Below, piece after piece: positions 36,387 to 48,984 of a stretch of DNA of 64,000 bases (position 1 is the first letter of the stretch; each line of letters starts with the position of its first letter). The DNA is from Delphinapterus leucas (lineage: Eukaryota > Chordata > Mammalia > Artiodactyla > Monodontidae). Under the pieces are notes generated by a model. That model ran no database searches and was not told the origin of the DNA. It was given only the letters and a program-made list of their open reading frames with translations. Both the position numbers and the translations under genes were made by a program. The stretch is from contig NW_022098000.1 of the NCBI RefSeq assembly GCF_002288925.2, positions 17,864,889-17,928,888 on the forward strand, in the 5' to 3' direction.

Positions 36387-38084
36387 GGCTCACAGGAGGT
36401 ATTTGCACTTGACCTTAGAGGTGAATAGAGTTTGCCTTTATGTGAAGGAGTAGAGATGGCATTTCAGGCCAAGGTAATGGTGTGAGTAAGGGCACGGAAG
36501 AGGGGAAAAGTCAAGTTATAGCTCCGTCTAGTTAAGAACAGTGAATCGAGCTGGATTAGGAACCAAGTTTTTCTGTTTCCAGAGCCCATGCCTATAACAT
36601 TCTACCACTGAGAGGAGACCCAGGTCACACAAGGTAGAAGCGAGGGACAACGAACGGTTGGCTGGGAGCAGACTGCCCAGGGACTAGAATGCCAGGCTGA
36701 ATCCTGTGGGCTTAATTAAGAATAACTCAGTATGAGGAAAGATGCCACCATCCAAGATCACTACGTGCCCAAGCCATAGCTAACAGAGGGATTCCAGGAC
36801 CTTTGGGACTGAGGGTCAGGAGAGAGGCAGGGTCACAAAGCTGCCTGTCCCCACCACCCCAAGCTCATACACTGCATGGACATCCTCAGGACCTGTAACC
36901 TGGTGTGACTGGAGACCAAGCAGTCCCATGGCATTTTATTGGCCAAAGGTGCATTTGGCTTCAACTAATTATCGGTATTCCAGGCACCGCCTCCATTTTG
37001 CACTTATTTTTACCAGAAAAGCTACCACAGTGGGCTCTCCGTTGTAAGTCAGAGAAAAAGAAAAAAGCAGTTTAACAAGCTCGTCCGCGATTGTGCTGAC
37101 TCTGAAAATGCTTTTCTGATGAGTAGCTGGGTCATGACAACAGTCATTCTAACCTCACCTTGGCTACAAAAAATGCATCTTTTCACCCAATTGTTCTAGG
37201 GATTCAGATGCAGACATTATCCTGCTTCCCATACCCCTTTTAGAGATGAGGAAGTCAACTCTGAAAGATACTAGTTCTGTTCAAGTTCATGAAGCTGTCT
37301 TTGGGAGGAAAAACGTGAGCCAAGGCCAGGGCTCTGTCCGCTGTGCTGCCTCTCGTTATAAATGTTTGTCCAACAGCTGGCCCAGGAGCGGGCACACTCT
37401 GGGACTTAGGTACAGCACACCTAAGGACAGAGCTCTGGGGACTGAATTTAGGGTTATTTAGAGCCCTCCCAGGCCCAATCTTCTGTGAACCAAACATTCT
37501 TAATTCTCCTTCCCAGCATCCCTGGGAGACTCGGGAGGTTGAGGTACAGTGACCTAAAGTCCCTGAGAGCTGGATTTTCTAAGTGTGGGCTGAGATATTA
37601 CAGAGGACTTGTCAAGACACATGGAGACATTTCTTCCACCCACTCTTTAGCCATTCATCAGTCTGATTAACCCCTTTCCTTTCTGGGATTTAGCCTCCAG
37701 CCTCATGACTCATCCGTCAACCCCAACTCTCTCCTATATGGAAACCACCACCTCCCTTAGTTATGAAATAGTGAGTAAATAAGGAAAACAACTAAGATAT
37801 CAGAACACCATAGGGACATCTGTAGCACTCAAACTGATTAGAAGGTGATGGCCTGGGAAATCTAAATTGAAAGAAAGCGTGGAGCCCTTGTCCGTTCCTA
37901 GCGCTCTATGGCAAAAGAAGGCAGATGCAGAATTAGGAAGCCTGTGTCCTCATTTACACTCCTCTTCCAATTCGTCGTGTGACCTTGGGTGAGTCACTTC
38001 GGGTGAGCGTTCGTCTCCTCCTCTGGACCAATGTACGAGGCAGCTCACTCCGTGAAGTTCTCTAACATCAGGTGAGAGTGCCGG
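36387..38084. other. Intergenic; L2 continuation then unassigned
   Basis: 36387-36500 (TTTGCACTTGACCTTAGAGG, GGCATTTCAGGCCAAGGTAA) looks like the end of the split L2. The rest is unassigned. Confidence 0.4.
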
Positions 38085-38320
38085 ATCTGGCATTACACAG
38101 CCTGAATGCATAACGCTGGTTCCACCAACTGTTAGAGAGATGAATCTGGGCAAAATACTTAGCTTCTCTGGGTCTCATTTTTCTTATAAGTAAAATAAGG
38201 ATGCTAATAATGTCACCATCCTTAGACTTATTGTAAGGATTAAATGACATAATATGAAGTATGCCCTTAGCACAGTGCCTGTCACATAATTAGCACTTAA
38301 TAAATGTTAGTTATTGTTGT
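38085..38320 (+). mobile_element. MIR, sense
   Basis: TCTGGGCAAAATACTTAGCT, AAGTAAAATAAGGATGCTAA and TAGCACAGTGCCTGTCACAT give a nearly complete MIR order. Confidence 0.7.
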
Positions 38321-38323
38321 TAC

Positions 38324-38522
38324 AGGTTAGTGATCCTCAAAGTGTGGTCCGGGACCAGCAACATCAGCCTCAGTTGGGAACTTGTTAGAAATGCCAATTG
38401 CTCAAACCCATCCTCGACATCGTGTACCAGAAACTCTAGGGGTCTGGAACACAGCAGTCTGTGTTTTAACAAACCTTCCAGAGGATTCTGATGCCACATG
38501 TTAACGTTTGAAGAACCATGGG
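38324..38522 (+). mobile_element. MER5A-like hAT-Charlie element
   Basis: CTCAAAGTGTGGTCCGGGAC, GGGAACTTGTTAGAAATGCC, CAGTCTGTGTTTTAACAAAC and GATTCTGATGCCACATG, ending GAAGAACCATGGG, match the usual order of this short non-autonomous DNA element. Confidence 0.85.
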
Positions 38523-40138
38523 CATAGATGGTTCTAAGATCCCTTCCAGTTCTAGAATTCTATTGTTTCCTTCAAGTGTATACATCTATCCAAGGCCCAA
38601 GGAAATCATTATTATTCACCCATGTTGTTCCACAAACATTTATTAAATCTCTCTTTATACTGGGACCTGGGGATAAAAAGAAAAACAAGACATAGCCTAA
38701 GGCCCGAAATAGTTTCCTGTTCATCTCATGACAATTTATACGTTGAAAATCGTTATTTGTACAGTTTTCTGTATTTGTTCATGGACACTTGAGGTTCACT
38801 ATAAGAAAACAATATCTTTTTTAAAAAGTATTTTCTTGTAGCTACAATTTGAGGAAGATGTTAGCTAAGTGACCTTGAATCTCAGTTTCTTCAATTCTAG
38901 AACAGGATTAATAATATCTCACTAATTTGTTGTGAAGATTAATATGATAAAATGTGATGACATGTATGAAATGACATAGTTGGTTACAGATGCCCAGTAA
39001 CAATCAGTAGATCTCAATTTGAATGTAGTTTGTAACTAAGTATAGTTGATGAGCATTGATTTGGCTTTATGGTGTATATTACTGATATACAAAGTAGAGG
39101 AAAAATAGATCAATTCATGATACGTTGAAATCTAGCTCCTGAAAGTTCTAAAAAGTGTCATCATTTTCACTTTCTTTTTTCTAGAATTCAGGCAACTAAG
39201 ACCCTCAGAAGAAACTTTGTACTTCAGAGATGTCAGAGAACTAGCTGGTGTTTATCCAAAACGACTTCTGATTAACCAGACAGATGAGTTTCACCCCTTT
39301 TGTTTAAAATCCGGAACCTACCCAGAGCTTGAACTGGAAATGAGGTTCCTTGCAGTTTCCAAAATTCAATTCGACAAATATCAGAGACCGTGATGGACTG
39401 CCTTTGAAGTCCGCAGCTTCTTCAATGGAGAGGGCTCACTCAGAGCCTGAAAGCTTTCTACACGTGGGGAGAAAGAGAGCAACAATCAATCTGTTGATAG
39501 GAAGCATTGTGTCTGCTTTTTGTTTATCCACCAGAGCTACTAAAGAGTGTTTCTCTGGAAACTCTTCAGGTAGAGATTTGAAATGTGAACCAAGACTTCA
39601 CTGTGTCAATAAGTACCAGGCAGGGAGGAAAAGCCTGCTAAAGGTTATTCTGTCACCTTATCTACAGACGGGGACATTCCTGCTATTTACTGAATCATCA
39701 CTTCTCTGGGCACTAGAACTTCTGCCCTGTTCCTCACCCTTCCCCAGCCCAAATCTAAGTGGCTTCTCACTTGTCTCTGAATCAGGTAAGCCTTGGAGTT
39801 CTAACAAGGCAGTACAGTCCCAGGTCCTATGAAGTGAGATAGCAAATCAAAATAAGAATGTCATGAGCACTTCGATGTTGAAAACTTCAGCTAAAGAAGA
39901 ACGCACAACCTGAAAGTTGTGAGTTAAGTTTTATTCGGTGACCTTACTGAGCACTCAGTCCAGACTTCAACCTCTCAGTGACTGGCACATAGTAAGTGTT
40001 CAGTAATTTTCCTGGAATGAAAAAGAGTGAGAGTAGTGTGTGACAGGTGACAAGTAGGTTGTACAGAAAACAAGATAAGAAGAGTGACTGAAGAGTTTGA
40101 GAGAAGGAGGAGATCATAGTGGGCCAGAGCATCCAACA
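38523..40138. other. Intergenic, unassigned
   Basis: No gene is recognised. A 160-codon frame at 39350-39832 (plus) has no similarity that I know and no splice or promoter context. Confidence 0.4.
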
Positions 40139-40262
40139 ACATCCTCATTTTACATAAGAGAAAACTGAGGCACAGCGAGGTTAAGTATGTTGCCCAAGGT
40201 CACACAGCTAGTAAGTAGTAGAGGTAAGATTTGAATCAAGTTGTCAGACCCCAGGCTCTACC
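40139..40262 (-). mobile_element. MIR, antisense
   Basis: GAAAACTGAGGCACAGCGAG, TTGCCCAAGGTCACACAGCT and AGTAAGTAGTAGAGGTAAGA are a well-kept antisense MIR. Confidence 0.75.
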
Positions 40263-41051
40263 TGTATAAACCTTTTGTATTTTAACTGTTATGTATTTAA
40301 TTTACGGAATATAAAAATACAAATATGAACCAGTGATTTCATGGATATTCTTGTTTAAAATGAGGATGAGAAAGCAATGAGTCCATTTGAAGAAAATAAC
40401 AGAAGGAGAGTGGTTGTCTGAAAGGACAAAAATCAGGAAGGTGGAATGCTAATGACTAATTAATGATTATTTTTATAAAACACATAATTAACTATGATAA
40501 AATGTAACAGACCTGTAGTTTACATACCTGCACAGGTAGTTGATGAGGTGTGTGCTCTATCTTCAGGTTGACTTGACTCAGTGAAAATGTATGGAATGGT
40601 TAAACTTTGTTATTGTAACCTTAGGACCTCTCATTCCACTGTCAGTAAATTCCTTTACACTTTGGACCTTGGCCTTAAACACTTTCACCTTTTCCTCCCC
40701 TTTCATTTCTCTGCACTACTGAACACCTACCTTTCTCTTTAACCTAGCTTTTCACCCTCTCAAGTAAAGTTTGCTTCCTAATTTCTCCTATATCTCAGCC
40801 AAGAAAGGGCACATTCTCATTACCCTCCACTCCACTGTTGCTTCTGGGTCATCTCTGCATAACTTTCTACTTTTAAACTCAACAGTCTCTCCTCTCTTGA
40901 AACTCATGTCAGATTATAACTTTCTCTCCATCTTTGCCGTGCTGTCCACCAACTTTCAAGTTACCTTTCCACACTCTGAGGACTCTGACCCCAACAATAT
41001 TTGAGTGTGACTACCCTTCTTGAAAAATGTCTTCATCTTTTCTTTGCTGAC
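40263..41051. other. Intergenic, pyrimidine-rich, unassigned
   Basis: From about 40620 the text is C/T-rich and may be a repeat I cannot name. It leads directly into the tandem duplication. Confidence 0.35.
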
Positions 41052-41377
41052 TTTGTGTTTCTCCACTGAAAAGGAGAGATTTCTTCAAGGTCCCCCTCTT
41101 TCTCCTTTCTCCTCTCTCCCTGGTGACCTTCATGTCTTCAACCATTACTTCTTGTCAAATGTCTCTCAAATCCACATCTCTTGCTCAAACCTCCTCTGAG
41201 CTACAGGCTGGAATTTTGTGTTTCTCCACTGAAAAGGAGAGATTTCTTCAAGGTCCCCCTCCTTCTCCTTTCTCCTCTCTCCCTGGTGACCTTCATGTCT
41301 TCAACCATTACTTCTTGTCAAATGTCTCTCAAATCCACATCTCTTGCTCAAACCTCCTCTGAGCTACAGGCTGGAAT
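41052..41377. repeat. Two-copy tandem duplication, 163-bp unit
   Basis: Copy 1 (41052-41214) and copy 2 (41215-41377) abut head to tail. By reading I find one difference (CCCCCTCTTTC versus CCCCCTCCTTC), so the duplication is recent. Confidence 0.95.
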
Positions 41378-41869
41378 TTCCAAATGTCTCTTTGCAATAT
41401 CTCCAAAATATCCTGTCAGCTCGAACCGTATATGAAAAAAAAAAAAAAGAATGAGCTCACTCTCTTCCTTCTAATCCTGGCTTTCCCTCTGTGCCCCTTG
41501 TCCCGGTGAATGGTAGTGGTGTAAAAGAGAATAAATCCTCTCTTTCATCATCCCCCAACATACCTTTGGTCACTACGCCTCTTCAGTGGATCATCGTCTT
41601 TCTGTTCCTGCAGTTGCTCAACCAGACTATCCTACGTGCCTTACTTCTCAGGTCATGCTGCACCAGTTAACAGAACAGGCTACTAGACTAACGCTAGAAC
41701 ACGGCATACTCTCTCTCAGGTCTCTTCCAAGTGTCAATTTTGTCTATAGCACGGAGTTAACATGTTTTGATTTGAAAGCCAACAATCTCTCCCAACCTAT
41801 TTGTCCCCTCCTCTCTTTCTGTATACACCCTATTGTAACCAACCCAGAGCTCCTGATGTCACCTGAAGA
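41378..41869. other. Intergenic, unassigned
   Basis: Continues the C/T-rich text. An A13-15 run lies near 41433-41448. No gene is seen. Confidence 0.35.
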
Positions 41870-42360
41870 AACTATTCATTCTTCAAGAAGTGCAAGAAGT
41901 ATTTATTAAGTACTTGGCATTAGCCCACCTCTGTCCTAAGTGTTGGCAATATAATGGTGAACATGACCTCTGCGTTTAGATTTAGATGATACAAGCAATG
42001 AAAATACACCGATCTAGGAAGATAGCTGGGTACTATGGGCATTCATCTAGAGGCTCCTGACTACACCGGGGCAAGATCTGGGGAGTAGGAAGATACGGAA
42101 GACTTCCTGAGCTGAGACCTGAAAGGTAAATAAGAATTATTCAGATATAATATGGGAAGGGAGTGTCTACTACAGGAGAAGAAAATGTATGCATAAAGAA
42201 TTGGAGCAAGCAGGATTGGCCAGAGAAAGGGAACTGAGAATAGAGATTAGAGAAGAAGAAGGAAACACAAGGTGTTGTAGAAACCAAAGGAGGAGTGAGA
42301 AGACAAGAGCAGACCACAGCATCCATGTTGCCAAGAGGTCAAATAAGATGAGGATTAAAG
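41870..42360 (+). mobile_element. L2 3' end
   Basis: AGTATTTATTAAGTACTTGG, TCCTAAGTGTTGGCAATATA, AGACTTCCTGAGCTGAGACC and TGAAAGGTAAATAAGAATTA follow the order of an L2 3' end. Confidence 0.65.
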
Positions 42361-42727
42361 AGTGTCCATTGGATCTGGAATGGAGAAATCATTGATGACC
42401 TGGCCAGAAGCCCTCTGAGCAAGTGATGTAGACAAAGGCTAGAACACAGTGAAGAGAGAAATGAATTAAAAGTGAGGCATTGGAATTGCAGACAAATCTG
42501 AGGAAATTCAAAAACCATTACATCTTTATGCTGTATCCTCATTTACACCACTTTCCTCCTCTCCTGCTTCTTTCCCTATTTTACCTAGACTGTCATCCCC
42601 AATTCTCTTCCTATTGAAAGCCTAGCCATTTTTTTAAAGATCAAATCAAATAAAATCTTCTTTGAAAATTTTTTCCATCTATTGTATCATTTTATTTTGT
42701 TTATTTTTTAAATAACAGAACATACTT

Positions 42728-43041
42728 TTTTTAAAAAATTTATTTATTTATTTATTTTTGGCTGCTTTGGGTTTTCGTCGCTGCACGCGAGCTTTCTCTA
42801 GTTGCAGCGAGCGGAGGCTACTCTCTGCTGTGGTGCACGGGCTTCTCATTGCGGTGGCTTTTCTTGTTGCGGAGCACAGGCTCTAGGTGCGCGGGCTTCA
42901 GTAGTTGCAGCACATGGGTTCAGTAGTTGTGGTGCACGGGCTTAGTTGCTCCGCAGCATGTGGGATCTTCCCAGACCAGGGCTCAAACCTGTGTCCCCTG
43001 CATTGGCAGGCGGATTCTTAACTGTGCCACCAGGGAAGTCC
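42728..43041 (-). mobile_element. CHR SINE, long type
   Basis: An antisense long-type body with (TTTA)n at its tail and GTGCCACCAGGGAAGTCC at its 5' end. The L1 to the right inserted exactly at its 5' border, which obscures its own TSD. Confidence 0.92.
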
Positions 43042-43052
43042 CCAAATACAAT

Positions 43053-43375
43053 TTTTTTTTAACATCTTTATTGGAGTATAATTGCTTTACAATGGTGTGT
43101 TAGTTTCTGCTTTATAACAAAGTGAATCAGTTATACATATACATATGTTCCCATATCTATTCCCTCTTGCGTCTCCCTCCCTCCCACCCTCCCTATCCCA
43201 CCCCTCTAGGTGGTCACAGACCTACTAGAGAATGGACTTGAGGATATGGGAAGGGGGAAGGGTAAGCTGTGACAAAGTGAGAGTGGCATGGACATATATA
43301 CACTACCAAACGTAAAGTAGATAGCTAGTGGGAAGCAGCCGCATAGCACAGGGAGATCAGCTCGGTGCTTTGTGA
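43053..43375 (-). mobile_element. L1 3' end with 5' inversion (twin priming)
   Basis: 43053-43219 is antisense L1 3' end (TTTTTTTTAACATCTTTATT, AGTTTCTGCTTTATAACAAA, CACCCCTCTAGGTGGTCACA). 43220-43375 is sense-oriented L1 from just upstream in the same tail (ACTAGAGAATGGACTTGAGG, GATCAGCTCGGTGCTTTGTG). The whole is bracketed by CCAAATACAAT at 43042-43052 and 43376-43386, so it is a single insertion. Confidence 0.9.
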
Positions 43376-43386
43376 CCAAATACAAT

Positions 43387-45146
43387 CTTATTTTGAGCTT
43401 CCCTGCACTCCTGCCAGTTAAAATGGATTACTCAGTACTGGCGACATAAATCTTTGCTGAATTAGCAAACTGTTCCCATCGCACTGATCATATGGAATTT
43501 CCTTTGTATGTCTGTTATAGCACTGACTTCTTATTACCTCGTAATCTATTAAGTCATACACACCTGTCTCCCTGACTATACAACTTGATGATGAACTAGC
43601 TATGTATTAGTCACCTTTAAACCTCTCATAGTTTCTAAGTGCGTTGGGCAGTGGCGTCATCCAAATTGAACTCTACGGACTGTTCTCTAGCTTGTATTGA
43701 TGTAAGCACATGTTACGTATGCCATGATCTTTATCCTTGGAGACAGTGGTTTTTAATGGTATCTATAACCCTAGGATTTGCTAGAGTCATCTTTAGCCTC
43801 TCAAAATCTTTCCACTACTATTCATATGCTTTACATATTCTAAATTCTATACGATGTTATCAGATTGGATCTCTGTATGAATGAATACTCTACGAGCCAG
43901 CTTTGTGATTCAAGGGAAACAACCCACTCAACTTTCAAGCTCAGAAGACTCAAATAGCAACTCATTAATGAAATCAAGTTAATATTCACACATATCTCTC
44001 TTTCCAAAGAACAACCTAGGAAATGTTAAACCAAGCCAAAATAGAAAAATGACATTGAGCTTTTGGGCTTCTAAGGACTAAAACCCAAAGAATAAGTCAT
44101 ATTCTTAAATTCTAAGTACCTGATGATTATGTGGATTTGATTGATTTGAACAGGGCAAGGACCATACAGTGTTTGATGGGTTTATTATGGTGTAGACTTA
44201 AAGACTTCCAAAACCTTTCAAAAATTTAGTAGTTGGGGAAATTAAGAGCAACTTAAAGTCTGTTAAATTCATACAATTGATAAACTCCAGTTTTAAAATA
44301 TTTTAGAATTTCTATTAACATGTTACATAATTCTTCTGCAATGGAATCTGGAGCTCTTGTCACCTCCTCCCTTTCAAAGCCCCACCTTTCACCGCATTTT
44401 AAAGAAAAAGCACAGAAATAGCCAACTCACCTCTGGGTCACTCAATAGAATTGGGATTAAAGTCCAAAGCTCCATTTCTTTAGAAAACAAAATTAGGAAG
44501 CAACTATGGTTAAATGTTAATATCTGACAAAACTGGGTAGTGGGGACCCAGGCAATTGAGATATTACTCTCTCTTCTTTTCTCTTGGTGTGAAATGTTTC
44601 ATACCTTTAAAATGAGAGGGAAAATATCCATGTCATCCAAAATTACTGGAGAACTCAATAACAAAGAATTTCTTGTACTGATTCTTAGTTACCCAATTTC
44701 TGTACTTGCCCCATGAGCACTTAGGGCAGAGCTATTTCTTCAGCTTCCAGAGGAAGAAACAGAAGTAGTTAAGAGAAACCAAATGATTTTGGAGTAAGGG
44801 TAGGTGCAAGTTCAAGTCAGAGTTAAAATTCCTGGAGTATCAAAGGACAAGAGGCTGCCTCCAAATACTGAAAGCATAATAGACATTCAATTAGCACTGA
44901 CTTGATTAATTGGTTGCTTGTTTAACAGGAACGAGAGCTCAGCTCCTTGAGAAAGATGGCAGATGTCACCTTTCATTCATCACTGACCACGGCAGTGCTG
45001 GACCAGACTCAGGCAACCTTTGTGTAACTTCAGGAGTGGTGAGAGTTTAATGTGGAAGCAATCACACTCTCAAGGGGCCGTGCATTTATAAGGTGACTTA
45101 CCTGGGGTTATGGGTACTGTTAATAGCCTCCTTGTGGAGCAAAGTT
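43387..45146. other. Intergenic, AT-rich, unassigned
   Basis: No gene or clear repeat is recognised. Confidence 0.4.
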
Positions 45147-45164
45147 AATAAATCCAATGATAGG

Positions 45165-45382
45165 GGCTTCCCTGGTGGCGCAGTGGTTGAGAGTCCGCCT
45201 GCCGATGTGGGAGACACAGGTTCGTGCCCCGGTCTGGGAAGATCCCACATGCCGCGGAGCGGCTGGGCCCGTGAGCCATGGCCACTGAGCCTGCGCGTCC
45301 GGAGCCTGTGCTCCACAACGGGAGAGGCCACAACAGTGAGAGGCCCGCGTACCACAAAATAGATAAATAAATAAATAATAAA
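45165..45382 (+). mobile_element. CHR SINE, short type
   Basis: Full short-type body with a (AAAT)n tail. The 18-bp TSD AATAAATCCAAYGATAGG lies at 45147-45164 and 45383-45400 with one T/C difference. Confidence 0.94.
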
Positions 45383-45400
45383 AATAAATCCAACGATAGG

Positions 45401-45725
45401 AAGAACTACAGAACCTAAGGACAAGAAAGAGCAAAAATATCCCCAAGGAAATTAACATCCAATCTCCCTCATTTTGCAGCATTTCTGTTGCCGAAGAGGT
45501 GACTAGATGGTGCTGATTTGGTTGGTGGAAGAGTCCACCAAACAAGAGAGAGAATGCATGGTGGTCCCAGTCCAGCTCTGTAAGTCTTCTCTGTACTTCA
45601 GTTTAATACAGCAGCATTTATTCAGCACGAGCTTTCACTGAGCGCCAACAGTAAGATAGTACACTGTCTTTTCTCCCTTACCTTCTCAATGTGTTATTTC
45701 TCTATCAGTCCTTCTCAATCAATCC

Positions 45726-45728
<3 letters not shown>
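45401..45728. other. Intergenic, unassigned
   Basis: Nothing recognised. Confidence 0.4.

Positions 45729-45795
<67 letters not shown>
45729..45795. repeat. Compound microsatellite (TC)n(AC)n
   Basis: About 15 TC units run directly into about 19 AC units. Confidence 0.97.
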
Positions 45796-45796
<1 letters not shown>

Positions 45797-48359
45797 TCCC
45801 AATATTGCTAGCAATTTGTTCTGCCTACAGGTAACCCATGTTCAAAGTCTATGAGGCATCACTTTAGGGAGTTGAATGAGCCAAGGAAGGCCAACCTCAA
45901 CTCTAAGGAAAGATATTGGCTGAAAAAACAAACTGAGCTCTAGTCAGTGCTCACTTCCTCGAGGCTGTCTTCTTAGGATTCCTTCGCCATGCTAACTCAT
46001 AACTAAGTCGCTACAATCAGCTGACCTTCCTCAGCGGCGACGCGCACAACCTGGGCCCACCTTTCTAGGTGCCAGCCGTTCAGCTCATCCCCAGCATCCT
46101 TGACTGATGCCTCCTTCTTCTCTCCAACATCATCTCCTACTGCCCATGAAACCCTGCCTCAAACAGGCAAGGCCAGGCTCATCTTGGACGTCTTCTTTCT
46201 CACATGCATCTCGGTTCATGTTCTCCTGGGAAATCTCCCTGTATCCACCCCACACAACAAATCCTCCCAGTCCTTACATCTCCACTGCAGGCACAACCTC
46301 TAGAAAACTTCCCTGGACCTATCAGCTCCTCGGCTGAAAGGAGGACCCTTGTGGCATTGACAGCCTCTCCCCTCTCTGGGTAGTTACTTCATAAGCCTCT
46401 CTGCAGGACTGGTCACCTGTCTCCCTTAACCAGATTGAAATCTTCCTTCAAGCTGAAACCCTGGCTTGCCCCAGTCTGGAACAGCATGGTGGGCCATGCC
46501 AGAGTCACCAGTACTCGACTTACCCATCCCCTGTTGACTATTGCTGCTGTGGGATGAGAAGAGCAGAGAAGAGGGTCTGACAATTCAAGGATATGGGGCA
46601 GATCCGAGGATCCAGAGATGCTATGACTTAGGGACCACAAGAGTCCATGATACATATAGAATTTCCCTTAGCTTTGTCTTAACCAAGGGCCATTACACGG
46701 TGCAGGAGGATTCTAGTGACAAGGGCACAGGTTCACTGAAGCTTCTTGGGAGAAGTGTAGTTCAAATGCATCCTCTTAGAGAGAGAGCGGTCAGAGTCAC
46801 GAGAAGCAAAGATGTGCGTGTGTCTATGTGCGTGAGCACGTGTGTGACTGCTGTTTGCGGGAGTGGTTCTTACATGGAGGTGGCCTCCATGTAAGGGCCT
46901 TACATTCATGTGCCCTCTCTGGGCAGCCACAGCCCTGGTTGGAGCCAGGATTCCACCCCGGCCAGGGCTGAGGATGGGAAGGTCCTCAGGGAATCCTGAA
47001 GGCTGCAGCTGGAAAGGACTTAGCAAGAAACCCAGGCCCCGCCATTGCACAATGGAGAGGTAGGACCTGGAGACGATGGTGAGTTTGGACCAGACTCTGG
47101 GTGAGCGAGAATGTCAGCTCAAGACTCTGTTCCTGACCTGAGTGGGGTGGCGCACAAATGCTCGCCGGGAGCCTTCTTTGTCACCTATAAAACACCGCCA
47201 GTGATCGAGAGGAGGAATCATGAGGCTCATGCTCTCATTAAGTCACCCTCCCAGGCTGGGCCGTATACTGTGTCTTTCCAAACCTTGCCCCTGGGACTGG
47301 CAGTGGAATTTCTCCTCCACAGCTCCATGAGAAGGAGCCAGAGAAAGTTAGAGAAGGTTTCAAGAAGGGCAATGAATGAACAGGTGGGAGAAAGGGCTGC
47401 ACAGAGGAGAGAGGGTATAAGATGAGCCAAAGGGAAGTCAGCCCTGGACACATGACGGCAAAGACCAAGTTGAGCAATGCTTTTGTCCTCTCTGCAGGGG
47501 AAGAGAGCCAGACCAGGCAAGTTCTGGGAGTTGCCTCTGAACACCCCGGCCTGCTGAGTCCTTTGGTTTTCATGACCTGGAAATGGTGGGTGAGGGGATG
47601 GCATGGAGGCAAAGCCGGTGGTGGGATGAGTCCCAGACACACACAGTCAGGGCCCCCGAGTGAGTCCATCCTTCCTAAGCAGGCTGCCGTCACTGTGTCT
47701 GGGGGACCAATGTTGGGCCAGACCTCAGAATAGGATACCTCCTTCAGGACTTCTCGTCAACCTTTGGTCTGAACTTGCCTAAGACCAAGACGTCCTATGC
47801 CTCAGCCAGCCTAATCCTCCTAAAAAATGCTTTCATCTCACTGCTCCCAGGATCAGATCACTCTCCTGGCTCCAGAGTGCATCCTGCTTCAAGTCTCAAC
47901 TTCTCTGCCCCCTTCCAAGTGCCCCTAGTTCAGCCCTGCCTCCTTCCCCATCCTCAGATCCCTCCCCTCGCTGCCCACTCACCCTGTCCGCTCATTCCTA
48001 ACTCCCTTGCCTTTCTCTCACCTCTCTTATGCAGGAAATCCTGTCTTCTCCCTCTGCCTAAAAATAATCTGCTTATCCATTCAAGCGTGGCTTGGGCTGA
48101 CTTCTCCCATGAATCCTGCTTCTTTACGAATTCACATGGATCTCTCCCTTCTCAAAATGTCATTGTAACAATCCGGAGCACACCCGGGAATGTAGACTCT
48201 GAGCTCTGGGGAAAGAGAGCTCCCAGGCAGCAAGATGAAGAGTCAATGGTCTGACTCCCAAGTCTGCTGGGCAGGTTCACACAGGGCATCTGATAGTCCG
48301 TATGACATCTCTGTGCCCATTAGAAAGAGGTGTCCCCACCTGCACAGCGGTACACAGCA
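45796..48359. other. Intergenic, moderately GC-rich, unassigned
   Basis: Many short overlapping frames on both strands come with the higher GC, but none is supported as a gene. A 12-bp perfect inverted repeat lies at 46869-46895. Confidence 0.4.
46869..46895. repeat. Perfect 12-bp inverted repeat with 3-nt loop
   Basis: CTTACATGGAGG (46869-46880), TGG, then CCTCCATGTAAG (46884-46895). Capable of a tight hairpin. Confidence 0.9.
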
Positions 48360-48560
48360 GCCCTGGTGCCAATCCCTCGCCTGCTGCCCACTAGCTGTGT
48401 GCCCTGAGGTAAGTCCTTAATTTCTATTAGCCTCAGTTCCTCATCTGTAAAATGGAGGTAATAGTGCCTACCCCACTGGGTTATTCTAAGAGTTAAGTAT
48501 GAAAGCTGATATAAAGTGCTCAGCCTTTGAATCCACGGAGCAGTCACTAAATGTTAGCTA
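48360..48560 (+). mobile_element. MIR, sense
   Basis: CTAGCTGTGTGCCCTGAGGT, CAGTTCCTCATCTGTAAAAT and GGAGGTAATAGTGCCTACCC are a clear MIR. Confidence 0.75.
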
Positions 48561-48984
48561 TTACTGTCATGAGCCTTTACTACCTCTTTGATGAGCTGTC
48601 TCTAGGAAAAGGAAAAGTCTTCAGTAATTTTTTAAGACAGGAACTGATGCCTCTGCCTCTTTCTCTTCTTTTTTCTTTGCCATCATATCACCACATCCCA
48701 TAATTGGCAATTTCAAAGACCCTGGAACCAAAAATAATACAGCTGTGGGGAAAAATTACATCTGAGGAGTAAGAGGAATCAGATTTAACCTAAGACAATC
48801 CAGGCATCAGGAATACAAGAGAGAGAAAAAATTAACCTCTAAAATGGGAGAAAGAGAGTGAGAATATTGTCCCTAAAGCCAGTATTCGAGAGTGGGGAGG
48901 TATGAGCACAAATGAAATGGATGTGAAAGCCGAAGCATTATAGGGCTGACTTGGGCAGTTCTTAACGATTAAATGAATTGACTT
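48561..48984. other. Intergenic, unassigned
   Basis: Nothing recognised. Confidence 0.4.

Noticed and set aside
39350..39832. 160-codon open frame, plus strand
   Set aside because: No similarity that I recognise and no splice, promoter or codon-use evidence.
41052..41377. CRISPR-like repeat array
   Set aside because: Only two long abutting copies with no spacers, in mammalian DNA.
45093..45362. A peptide beginning GFPGGAVVESPPADAG that recurs about nine times across the window on both strands
   Set aside because: It is the translation of the CHR SINE body. It recurs because the SINE recurs, with matching shadow frames on the opposite strand.
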